DNA from: Candidatus Woesearchaeota archaeon | GTDB taxonomy: Archaea > Nanobdellota > Nanobdellia > Woesearchaeales > JACJVV01 | Direction of reading: 5' to 3' | Assembly: GCA_020637495.1 (NCBI GenBank) | Contig: JACJVV010000001.1 | Span: 310,001-374,000 of the forward strand | Length of the DNA: 64,000 nucleotides | Shown: piece after piece, positions 42,853-50,065 of the stretch | Position numbering within the stretch: position 1 is the stretch's first letter | Layout of the letters: each line of letters begins with the position of its first letter | Notes under the pieces: generated by a model | Databases searched by the model: none | What the model was told of the DNA's origin: nothing | The model's input: the letters and a program-made list of their open reading frames with translations, nothing else | Position numbers and translations under genes: made by a program

Positions 42853-43362
42853 ATGATGAGAAAAATAACGCAGAAAGGTCAAATCAAAATGATGGAAACA
42901 ATAAGTGTACTTTTAGTCTTTCTTATCCTGCTTACTTTTGTCGTGATCTTCTATGTCAATATAAGCACTTCAAGTGCCCAATCCGGAAGGGAAGACATCA
43001 CAAATCTTAAGGCTGTTGAGATAAGCCAGCTTATTGCATATATGCCAGAATTCCAATGCAGCTCTAAAAATATCGTCGATGAGAACTGCTTTGATATGCT
43101 AAAACTTGAAGCATTCGGGAATTTTTCAATCACGACAGAAGGTCAAGATGCTATAGCAACATCTTATTTTGATATATTTGAGTATTCAAGGATCGAGGTG
43201 AATGAGATATACCCTGATTCAACTAAATCCTGGTTGGTATATGAGCGAAAACCTGAGAGCTCAAGGGTCAGCTTAAAAAGAACATTCATACCAATAAGCC
43301 TTTACAATGCATATGATAACAGCTTTGCCTATGGAATCCTAAACATAACAGTATATTCATGA
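42853..43362 (+). CDS. Prepilin-like protein (169 aa)
   Basis: The start is set at an ATG pair at 42853/42856. The open frame reaches back to 42802, but that part overlaps the previous gene in another frame and codes for an unlikely Cys/His N-terminus. The class III-like segment QKGQIKMMETISV precedes one hydrophobic helix (about 16-38). The outer part has two Cys and ends in beta-rich sequence (SRVSLKRTFIPISLYN, FAYGILNITVYS). It lies 19 bases after the previous stop, in the same operon. Function unknown. Confidence 0.72.
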   Translation: MMRKITQKGQIKMMETISVLLVFLILLTFVVIFYVNISTSSAQSGREDITNLKAVEISQLIAYMPEFQCSSKNIVDENCFDMLKLEAFGNFSITTEGQDAIATSYFDIFEYSRIEVNEIYPDSTKSWLVYERKPESSRVSLKRTFIPISLYNAYDNSFAYGILNITVYS

Positions 43363-43372
43363 TGTGATTCAA

Positions 43373-43972
43373 ATGATAACTCTAAAAAATATGATTGGTG
43401 GAAATGCCAAAAGGACAAAAGCACAAGCAGAGATAGTTGGGATAACTATAGTCATGGTCCTGATAATGCTGGGGATTGTTTTTGTAATCAAATATATTGT
43501 ATTGCCTCAAGATTATAATATCAAGGATGCATATGATAAGACACAGACAGCTGCAAATTTCATGGATGCTGTAATGAAGACAACCACAAAGTGCAATACA
43601 TTAACGATAACTGAACTTATCCAAGATTGCGCTGAGAGATATGGGACAGAATTCCTATATAATTGTCCAGAGGATACAATGGCAGGCATATGTCCAGGAG
43701 GATGTGATTCCTGCACTTATCTTAATGCTTCACTGGAGCATATACTTGAAAACTCCTTGGATGAGATGCCGCAAGTCCATTATGACCTTTATGTATGCAG
43801 ATGGAACCATGCAAATGGAGAATGCTTTGATTTGGTTGAGGGAGACATGATCTCATATTTTCCTATGCATGATTGTCAAGACGGTTCAAGGTGGACAAAA
43901 GGGTATGAAGCGAAAAGGCTTGCGATCCCTACAGATGTCGGCAATAGGGTAATGCAGATGTACATATGTTGA
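43373..43972 (+). CDS. Prepilin-like protein with typical KAQAE signal (199 aa)
   Basis: The N-terminus RTKAQAEIVGITIVMV is a near-ideal archaeal class III signal: basic residues, a short small-residue stretch, Glu near +3 and then a hydrophobic helix (about 19-41). The outer part is Cys-rich (about ten Cys, for example CPGGCDSCTYL and CRWNHANGECF). A GTG at 43364 is in frame, but GTGAT at 43364-43368 fits a ribosome binding site for the ATG at 43373, so I chose the latter. It closes the operon begun at 41104; a promoter for the next gene follows. Confidence 0.77.
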   Translation: MITLKNMIGGNAKRTKAQAEIVGITIVMVLIMLGIVFVIKYIVLPQDYNIKDAYDKTQTAANFMDAVMKTTTKCNTLTITELIQDCAERYGTEFLYNCPEDTMAGICPGGCDSCTYLNASLEHILENSLDEMPQVHYDLYVCRWNHANGECFDLVEGDMISYFPMHDCQDGSRWTKGYEAKRLAIPTDVGNRVMQMYIC

Positions 43973-44030
43973 TGCATCTGCCAACTATTAATATAACCTC
44001 ACTTGTCAAGATATCTGCAAGTAGGTAAAT

Positions 44031-44056
44031 TATATAAATAGATAATGACAAGGTGA
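44031..44056 (+). promoter_or_regulatory. TATA box and ribosome binding site of the first CC protein gene
   Basis: TATATAAA at 44031-44038 and AGGTGAT at 44051-44057 precede the ATG at 44064. This separates the small CC-protein genes from the operon upstream. Confidence 0.6.
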
Positions 44057-44063
44057 TAATAAA

Positions 44064-44384
44064 ATGAGAAGCAGATTATACTCAAGTAAAAGAAGCAAGA
44101 AAGCACAAGGTCTAAGCTTGACTACGGTTGTAGTTGCGGCATTGGCATTGCTGGTACTGATAATCTTGTCAGTTATTTTTGTAGGAAGAATGGCAAGGGT
44201 AAGCAGCTCATCAAAGGATTGCCTGAAACAGGGAGGAACATGCTATAGTCTTGATGATGGCGCAGCATGTCCAGATTTCGGTGAAGGGTTGATAGAACAT
44301 CCAAATGCAGCTTGCCAAAGACAAGGAGCAGACGGTAATCAAGTAACAGATGATACAAAGATATGTTGCATACCTGCAAGCTAA
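44064..44384 (+). CDS. Small class III protein ending in a CC pair (106 aa)
   Basis: The N-terminus KRSKKAQGLSLTTVVVAAL enters a 22-residue hydrophobic helix (about 16-40). The outer domain is only about 65 residues with six Cys, including a C-terminal pair (C101-C102 in ICCIPAS). The helix is nearly identical to those of the genes at 44690 and 45066, so these are paralogues. Its TATA box and GGTGAT ribosome binding site make it a separate transcription unit. It is likely a small pilin-like subunit whose Cys form disulfides; function unproven. Confidence 0.78.
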   Translation: MRSRLYSSKRSKKAQGLSLTTVVVAALALLVLIILSVIFVGRMARVSSSSKDCLKQGGTCYSLDDGAACPDFGEGLIEHPNAACQRQGADGNQVTDDTKICCIPAS

Positions 44385-44411
44385 GTCTTCAATTGATAGA
44401 TTATTGTGCAG

Positions 44412-44624
44412 ATGAAAGTTAAGGCATTGCTTATAGGGATATGCATACTTGTTTTTCTTATTTTATCTATTAATCTTGCCTCTAACATGACATCTTTCTC
44501 AGAGAAGAGTGAGGATTGCATCATGGCAGGGGGGATTTGCGCAGAGGAAAATTGTCAAGAGGGATACATTATATTTGAAGACAATTATTGTGATACAGGA
44601 GTATGCTGCATGAGGTTCGGATAA
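44412..44624 (+). CDS. Small single-helix protein ending in a CC pair (70 aa)
   Basis: The ATG at 44412 follows an in-frame GTG at 44406. A short MKVKAL start leads into a hydrophobic helix (about 4-25, LLIGICILVFLILSINLA). An outer part of about 40 residues has six Cys (EDCIMAGGICAEENC, DTGVCCMRFG). The Cys spacing resembles that of the 44064 protein (DCLKQGGTC), which supports a common origin. It lacks the KAQG segment and may be anchored rather than cleaved. It is only 27 bases after the previous gene, so it is probably co-transcribed. Confidence 0.7.
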   Translation: MKVKALLIGICILVFLILSINLASNMTSFSEKSEDCIMAGGICAEENCQEGYIIFEDNYCDTGVCCMRFG

Positions 44625-44689
44625 TCTATCTTGGATGTGGTTAAACGCTAGATATATAAAGAATAATCATTATATGTGAAGGTGATATT

Positions 44690-44968
44690 ATGAAATCTAA
44701 CAAAAAAGGGGATTTGAGCTTGACTACCGTTGTAGTTGCAGCAGTTTCTTTGCTTGTATTGATCGTACTTACAGTGATTTTTGCCCAGAGAATGGGGATA
44801 TTCGGAGATGGATTAAGGCATTGTGATACAATATGCACTGAAAGTACGCAGCAATGTCAGGATGCAGGATATGACCTTGCAGCTTATTATGGGAATTGTA
44901 AAGATGTACAAGGCAATCAGATAAAAGAGAATGCATATTGCTGTAAAGGGCCACAAGAAACAAGTTAA
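44690..44968 (+). CDS. Small class III protein ending in a CC pair (92 aa)
   Basis: The N-terminus MKSNKKGDLSLTTVVVAAV leads into a helix (about 9-32), a close paralogue of the 44064 and 45066 proteins. The outer domain (about 60 residues) has six Cys with the pair C84-C85 (AYCCKGPQ) near the end. TATATAAA at 44653-44660 and GGTGAT at 44681-44686 form its own promoter and ribosome binding site. The strong conservation of the SLTTVV segment against a variable outer part is what one expects for assembly-competent pilin helices. Confidence 0.77.
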   Translation: MKSNKKGDLSLTTVVVAAVSLLVLIVLTVIFAQRMGIFGDGLRHCDTICTESTQQCQDAGYDLAAYYGNCKDVQGNQIKENAYCCKGPQETS

Positions 44969-45021
44969 TCACTTTATTTGGTCAATAAGGATTATTTGAT
45001 CCAATATAGCTTATGGAAACA

Positions 45022-45029
45022 TTTATATA
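45022..45029 (+). promoter_or_regulatory. TATA box of the third CC protein gene
   Basis: TTTATATA lies about 40 bases before the ATG at 45066, with a GAGGT ribosome binding site at 45054-45058. The in-frame ATG at 45060 is too close to that site, so 45066 is preferred. Confidence 0.55.
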
Positions 45030-45065
45030 TCAATTCCCTTATTTTTACATAAAGAGGTAATGTTC

Positions 45066-45332
45066 ATGAGAAGCAGAAAAGCTCAAGGAATAAGTCTTAC
45101 TACAGTTGTCATAGCAGCATTAGCATTGATTGTTCTTATCATACTGATATTGATATTCTCCGGAAGGATAAGCCTTTTCAACAAAGGAGTCGTAGATTGT
45201 CCAAACGGTTCACATACTGAGTCAAATCTTGATAATTGTGATGGACTTCCAGTAAAGATAACTGAGGATCCTGCCAATAAAGGTGAGGTCATCTATTGCT
45301 GCAAAGATACTACAACTACAGCTAATCCTTAG
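45066..45332 (+). CDS. Small class III protein ending in a CC pair (88 aa)
   Basis: The N-terminus MRSRKAQGISLTTVVIAAL is almost the same as in the 44064 protein. It is followed by a hydrophobic helix to about residue 30 and a short outer domain with four Cys, including the pair C78-C79 (IYCCKDTT). A Thr-rich tail ends the protein. The start follows a GAGGT site with seven bases of spacing. A T-rich run just after the stop (45336-45345) probably ends transcription. Presumed small pilin-like subunit. Confidence 0.77.
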   Translation: MRSRKAQGISLTTVVIAALALIVLIILILIFSGRISLFNKGVVDCPNGSHTESNLDNCDGLPVKITEDPANKGEVIYCCKDTTTTANP

Positions 45333-45335
45333 TGA

Positions 45336-45345
45336 TTATTTTTTT
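45336..45345 (+). terminator. Oligo-T terminator candidate
   Basis: A run of seven T with a further GTTT directly after the stop of the 45066 gene fits an archaeal intrinsic (U-tract) terminator. A new promoter follows at 45408. Confidence 0.45.
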
Positions 45346-45407
45346 GTTTAATCCCATAATTTTCTAATATTTTCTTTAGAATTTACCTAACTATCTTTTT
45401 CTAAACA

Positions 45408-45416
45408 TTTATATAA
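45408..45416 (+). promoter_or_regulatory. TATA box for leaderless microprotein gene
   Basis: TTTATATAA is centred 26 bases before the ATG at 45438. This predicts a leaderless transcript that also carries the 45554 gene. Confidence 0.6.
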
Positions 45417-45437
45417 TTCAATCTTTTGGATAATAAC

Positions 45438-45557
45438 ATGAGTGATGATGCAGAACCTAGCAAACAAAGCCTGATGTGGCTCGTATTATATGCACTCTTA
45501 GCTATCATAATATTAACAGTAGTTGTTAGTGGGATTCTGAAGGTGCTCTTGAAATGA
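45438..45557 (+). CDS. Transmembrane microprotein (39 aa)
   Basis: A 39-residue open frame that most gene finders would skip. It has an acidic/polar start (MSDDAEPSKQS), one hydrophobic helix (about 12-34) and a basic end. The evidence that it is real is threefold: a TATA box spaced for a leaderless start exactly at its ATG, an ATGA overlap with the start of the next gene, and coding-like composition. It may be an accessory or assembly subunit of the surface array, comparable in size to the 47571 microprotein. Function unknown. Confidence 0.62.
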   Translation: MSDDAEPSKQSLMWLVLYALLAIIILTVVVSGILKVLLK

Positions 45558-46600
45558 CGAAGTTCAGTCTTTTATCTGGGAAAAACTGCTTCATGCACAT
45601 AAATGCTGTCGCAATGCTGATACTTGTCTTGGTATTCCTTATACCTGGGATGCTCTTTGCAGCAAAGTTCACTGAGAAGGCTTCTGAAAAGCAAGGAATA
45701 GACTTATGCAGGGCTTCAATGCTTCTCAATGCTCAAGCCAGGGGAGTCATAACTGGGAATTTCAACCCAGTTGCACAAAACAGGGAAGAGATACCAATAA
45801 ATTGTCCAAAACGTGAAGATCTGGTGATAAGGTACAGTGATGTGAGTTCACTAGGTGGAACTGTGGAGGGAACAAAATTCAATATCATGAAAACCATTGC
45901 TGATGAGATGGTAATAACTCACTACAAATCTGTAGCCGATGTCAAGGATGTAGTACCTTTCCGAAATGATGATGGCATATACTGCTTGATAGATAGGAAG
46001 ATAAGCTTTGACGACAGCATAAAAAATAAAGCTGAATATGATTCCATTGATAATTTTATGAGTTTCCTGATAAATACAAAAGAACCTAAAAGAGGGACAT
46101 ATTACTCAGAATATCTATGGGGATACAAGAAAGATACATCAGATAGGAAAGAATTCTCTGAAGTATTCCATGATGTCCAGAACTCACCTAATCTAGACTC
46201 TGTTGTCAAGAATAATCTTAATTCCGCTGATCTTGATAGGTTATCCCTCAATATCGATACAAGCAAAGAATATTATACTATGCATGTGACAGTCAAAGGC
46301 CTTGAGTTCTTATCAAGATTTGATTCATACACAATGAAGTCTGCCGGATTAGGGATAGCTGCATGTGGTGGAGGCTATCTATTGGCTAAAGCAACAGGAT
46401 TTACAGCAGCAACAGGCGTTGGTGCTCCTATAGCTATAGGTTTAGGTACAGCTAGCGCGATACTATTTGCTACATGTGCAGTATCCGAAACAATCAGCTT
46501 CTCACGTATGATCGATGCTGATCTAGAATCAATAAGATTGACATTGCTTGTCCCAGTTGATGATCCTTTACTTCATGAATGTACTCAGATATATCAATAA
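45554..46600 (+). CDS. Membrane protein with N-terminal and C-terminal hydrophobic segments (348 aa)
   Basis: One helix near the N-terminus (about 17-36, AVAMLILVLVFLIPGMLFAA) precedes an extracellular or cytoplasmic domain of about 230 residues. Two Gly/Ala-rich hydrophobic segments follow near 267-315 (GLGIAACGGGYLLAKATG and IGLGTASAILFATCAV), which could be a hairpin in the membrane. It overlaps the microprotein stop by four bases. It lacks the KAQ-type signal of its neighbours. Family not recognised. Confidence 0.75.
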   Translation: MTKFSLLSGKNCFMHINAVAMLILVLVFLIPGMLFAAKFTEKASEKQGIDLCRASMLLNAQARGVITGNFNPVAQNREEIPINCPKREDLVIRYSDVSSLGGTVEGTKFNIMKTIADEMVITHYKSVADVKDVVPFRNDDGIYCLIDRKISFDDSIKNKAEYDSIDNFMSFLINTKEPKRGTYYSEYLWGYKKDTSDRKEFSEVFHDVQNSPNLDSVVKNNLNSADLDRLSLNIDTSKEYYTMHVTVKGLEFLSRFDSYTMKSAGLGIAACGGGYLLAKATGFTAATGVGAPIAIGLGTASAILFATCAVSETISFSRMIDADLESIRLTLLVPVDDPLLHECTQIYQ

Positions 46601-46656
46601 TCTAATTCGTGTCTTATTGTGTCTTATGAAATAGGGATGGAATGTAATACGAAAAA

Positions 46657-47463
46657 ATGAGTAAAAAATCACAGACAAATATCATACCATGGTCCTTAGG
46701 CGGACTTGTTCTTATGCTTGTAGCGATAGTCATACTTATCGGTTTCTTGAGCAAGGCAGGAAATGTACTTGATGAAAAAGCATTTGATAAGGCATGCAAT
46801 GACTACATCAAATATTCTATCCTAAGTGCTAAATTCGGCTTCAATAGTGATCTAGGCGATGCTCCATGCAGGACTGAAGAGATCCTAATAGATGGAGATA
46901 GTGATTTTGATATAATGAACAAGGTCCTAGAAAGGCAGGCAGCATGCTTTAATTCTTTTGACAGGGGGAACTCAGAATTGCTTAAATTCAGTAACATGCA
47001 GGATATAACATTCTGTTCCGTATGCAGCGAGCTTACCTTCTCAGATAAGAACTTCAAGATGGATGGCCATGATTATGTATCCTTCTTAGGGCTGAAGAGC
47101 AGATCAGGTGAGAGGTATGTAGACATACTGGCTCCTGTAACATTTGCATCAAGCTATGAGACCGGCACTTGGCGAGCAGATGCAAGCTTAGATGCCACAA
47201 TCATAGATGGTTCAAAGAAATATATCACTGTCATGCGTTATGAGAAGAAGACAGGGGCATTCTGGAGATGGTTCAAAACGATGAAGGCAAAAGATGACTC
47301 AGAAGAATTCATGCTCCTTGGAAAGATAACAGGTTTCCAGACAGTCCATGATGATTACAATGTAGCATTGCTTCTTGCAGAATTTGATTCTAGCACATTG
47401 AAGCAGATGGAGTGTGATGTCATATTAGGCATACAGCAGCCAGGAATAACATCAAGCTCATAG
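46657..47463 (+). CDS. Single-helix surface protein (268 aa)
   Basis: A polar start (MSKKSQTNIIPWS) precedes one hydrophobic helix (about 14-33). The outer domain of about 230 residues has six Cys (CNDYIKYS, CRTEE, CFNSF, CSVCSEL, CDVI) and beta-rich segments toward the end. The N-terminus resembles the array members at 41-45 kb but without the conserved small-residue cleavage segment. It is followed by a new promoter. Function unknown. Confidence 0.74.
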   Translation: MSKKSQTNIIPWSLGGLVLMLVAIVILIGFLSKAGNVLDEKAFDKACNDYIKYSILSAKFGFNSDLGDAPCRTEEILIDGDSDFDIMNKVLERQAACFNSFDRGNSELLKFSNMQDITFCSVCSELTFSDKNFKMDGHDYVSFLGLKSRSGERYVDILAPVTFASSYETGTWRADASLDATIIDGSKKYITVMRYEKKTGAFWRWFKTMKAKDDSEEFMLLGKITGFQTVHDDYNVALLLAEFDSSTLKQMECDVILGIQQPGITSSS

Positions 47464-47540
47464 TAAATTGTTCTTTATTCAAAATAGATAGTTTTTTACT
47501 GTATTCCTATACTCTATCTATATTCAAATCGTGCCAATAA

Positions 47541-47548
47541 CTTTATAA
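47541..47548 (+). promoter_or_regulatory. TATA box for second leaderless microprotein gene
   Basis: CTTTATAAAT lies about 26 bases before the ATG at 47571, the spacing expected for a leaderless mRNA. Confidence 0.55.
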
Positions 47549-47570
47549 ATCTATATTCTATAGAAGTCAT

Positions 47571-47708
47571 ATGCTCAATAAAAAGGCTGCCTTGTCAAGA
47601 GAGAATGTAATAATGCTGTTGATCGTACTTGCAGTTGTAGCAATCTTGCTGTTCTATCTATATGAACCTGTGAAGAATGCACTTCTAAACAGCTTAGATC
47701 TACTTTGA
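47571..47708 (+). CDS. Class III-like transmembrane microprotein (45 aa)
   Basis: A 45-residue open frame: a basic start MLNKKAALSRENVI with the KKA segment typical of this array, then one hydrophobic helix (about 14-30) and a short amphipathic end (YEPVKNALLNSLDLL). It has its own TATA box at leaderless spacing and lies 51 bases before the 558-aa prepilin-like gene. A Glu just before the helix (RENVIML) fits the pilin pattern. It may be a minimal pilin-like subunit or an anchor peptide. Confidence 0.62.
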   Translation: MLNKKAALSRENVIMLLIVLAVVAILLFYLYEPVKNALLNSLDLL

Positions 47709-47759
47709 TTATATGATCCTTGGAAGACACTATAATCAGCATAGAAAGAGCATAAAAAA

Positions 47760-49436
47760 ATGAGATGGATGAGAAAAGGTTCAATGACTATTGAAGTTGT
47801 AGTAGGCCTTGCCTTGCTTCTTTTATTTGTAGCATTGACTTTTGCAGGACAGATACCAAAGATCATTGATTATTCCAAATCAAGCACACATCTTCTTGAT
47901 ACCGCTTCTTTGAATGAGGAGAATCTGTTTAATTTCATAAAAGCCAATCTCCATGATAAATTATATGTGGAAGCAGAGCAATTATGCACTGAATTCATCT
48001 CACGATATCCAAGCTCTTACAGAGTGCATGAGGTATATTACCTGAAACTTTACTCTCTTACAATGCAGAACAAGCATGATGAAATCCCTTCACTAATACA
48101 GACGTATGACAGCCTCTATCCTGCAGAAAAACGTGAATTTGATTATAAGGGGGCAGCTAATGATTTTGAGGCATGGACATATATGAATAAGACAGCATAT
48201 CATATATTAGATAGAGAATATGGAGATGCTATTACAGAGATCGAAAGCAAGATTGATATTGCAGCAGGGACTTTTGACCCGTTGCTTTTTACGACGATAA
48301 AGTGGCCTCATGTCGAAAGGTATGAATTCCCTGTCAACAGTTTCTTCTTCAGCTGGTATTGGTACATCTATTCAATTGAATCAGATAAGTCATGTGAGTT
48401 AAATCTTATACAGGATAATTTTGAGGTATTGTTCAGCTGTTATAGTGAAGATTATCAGGAATGCAAAGAGTATAGTACTCCTGAATATACACAAGCATTC
48501 TATTCCTATATCCTTGATAAAGGGTTATGTGTTGAGCAATTCTCACTAGCATCTTTGAAACGGTTTGATTTTAATCTATCATTGATCAATTATAATAATC
48601 CATACAATATCATTGTTGATATAACTTTATTGAAGGTTTTTGATACAAACTCATTGTTCTCAAACTATTATTCTGTCTCAAAAGATTACTTGTTGTATCT
48701 GAAAGAAAAGGTTGATCATCCTGATAATATAAAATTTAAGGTAAGTGTCACCCCTAAGACGACTAGCGATGAGACAATGATCTTATGGAACCTGCTGGCA
48801 GGAATTGTAAAAGCAAGAGAAGCAGATGGATTATTGAAGAAAGATTGTGGAGATGGACAATATAAGGATCTTGCTGATCTATATTCTCTTGATGGGAAGA
48901 CTGATGACCTAAAGAAGAATCTTATACCTGGGAAATGGTTAATCTCGAAAAGCTTAGGGAATTGTATGGATGATGAAATAAAGGAGAAATTTAAAGAATC
49001 ATATGAAAGTTTCAATATTGCTTTCAATTCAATAGATACCTCGTCTAAATTAGATATAGTCAATGGGGCAGCTATGAAAGTCACTCTAAGCGAAGATGAG
49101 ATAAAGAAATACAAAGCTTTAGTATATCCATATCTCCTTCAATCCAGCTATATCAATGATGCCTTGAACAATGGTTTCACTTTCACGACTACCGATGGAC
49201 TATTATCGATTCAGATAGATCATCTTGATTTTATAGATACACTCCCATCCACACATTCAAATGAGATGATCCATTTCGGCGAGCTGGTACAAAGGACTTA
49301 TGCAGGCAATATCTTGACATCAGGGTGCAGCACAAACTCATATTCAAAGAGTAATTATTATTATCTATGCTATATAGGTGATAATACTAAATTAATTGAA
49401 AATATAAAAAATAAGATCCAAGCAAAGATAAATTAA
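47760..49436 (+). CDS. Prepilin-like protein with helical repeat domain (558 aa)
   Basis: The N-terminus MRKGSMTIEVVVGLALLLL is a clear class III signal with Glu at the usual position and a hydrophobic helix to about residue 30. Residues about 55-165 look like TPR-type helical pairs (YVEAEQLCTEFISRYPSS, HEVYYLKLYSLTMQNKHDE), suggesting protein binding. The remainder is mixed, with few Cys. The start may be at 47760 or the internal ATG at 47769. A pilin-like helix on such a large domain would make this a tip or adaptor subunit; that is inference. Confidence 0.75.
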   Translation: MRWMRKGSMTIEVVVGLALLLLFVALTFAGQIPKIIDYSKSSTHLLDTASLNEENLFNFIKANLHDKLYVEAEQLCTEFISRYPSSYRVHEVYYLKLYSLTMQNKHDEIPSLIQTYDSLYPAEKREFDYKGAANDFEAWTYMNKTAYHILDREYGDAITEIESKIDIAAGTFDPLLFTTIKWPHVERYEFPVNSFFFSWYWYIYSIESDKSCELNLIQDNFEVLFSCYSEDYQECKEYSTPEYTQAFYSYILDKGLCVEQFSLASLKRFDFNLSLINYNNPYNIIVDITLLKVFDTNSLFSNYYSVSKDYLLYLKEKVDHPDNIKFKVSVTPKTTSDETMILWNLLAGIVKAREADGLLKKDCGDGQYKDLADLYSLDGKTDDLKKNLIPGKWLISKSLGNCMDDEIKEKFKESYESFNIAFNSIDTSSKLDIVNGAAMKVTLSEDEIKKYKALVYPYLLQSSYINDALNNGFTFTTTDGLLSIQIDHLDFIDTLPSTHSNEMIHFGELVQRTYAGNILTSGCSTNSYSKSNYYYLCYIGDNTKLIENIKNKIQAKIN

Positions 49437-49446
49437 GGTGATAAAT

Positions 49447-50019
49447 ATGACTACAGTCTTTAAAATCAACAATAGGAAAAGAGGAGCATCAACCTTGTTG
49501 TTCGCTTCAGTTGTATTAGCAATCTTAGGGTTGCTTGTATTAGTTGTAATGTCTCTAAGCTTAGGACAAGGTAATCTTATCTTCTGGAAAGCAATCAATC
49601 CCATAGGTGAAGATAGCCAATTTAAATTATGCCAGCAGAATGCGAATGACAAGACTGACATAGATGGAGATGGAGCATATGATGTGTGTGATTATTGTGT
49701 TGTTGATATTGTCGATAAAGGACAGATCTCATCAAGCCTACAAGGTGGTAAATGGGCAGATCTTGAGAGCTTTGATTCATACAATCCGGGAATAAGGGAG
49801 AACATAGATGATTCTGGAAGATGGGATATCTTAGACAAGGATGGGGATAAGGTAATAGATATATGTGATGCTGATCCAGAAAAGGAATACAAATGGTTCA
49901 ATTTTGATACGGTGAAGAAGAACTGCAAGGCTCTTGAAGATGATGACAAATATGGCCTTACAGCTAAGACTAAGAAATCAGATAATGGTGCATATTATAT
50001 CTGTGAGATAACAATCTAG
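49447..50019 (+). CDS. Prepilin-like protein with calcium-binding repeats (190 aa)
   Basis: The start at 49447 follows AGGTGAT; the in-frame GTG at 49438 is part of that ribosome binding site. The N-terminus NRKRGASTLLFASVV leads into a hydrophobic helix (about 16-38). The outer domain has two thrombospondin type 3-like loops (DIDGDGAYDVCDYC and DKDGDKVIDICDADPE) with paired Cys. The same kind of loops occurs in the 973-aa surface protein. A calcium-stabilised pilin-like subunit is a reasonable reading. Confidence 0.76.
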   Translation: MTTVFKINNRKRGASTLLFASVVLAILGLLVLVVMSLSLGQGNLIFWKAINPIGEDSQFKLCQQNANDKTDIDGDGAYDVCDYCVVDIVDKGQISSSLQGGKWADLESFDSYNPGIRENIDDSGRWDILDKDGDKVIDICDADPEKEYKWFNFDTVKKNCKALEDDDKYGLTAKTKKSDNGAYYICEITI

Positions 50020-50065
50020 TCGATTAGTAAAATCAAGTAAATTAGGCATAATTATCATACATAAA

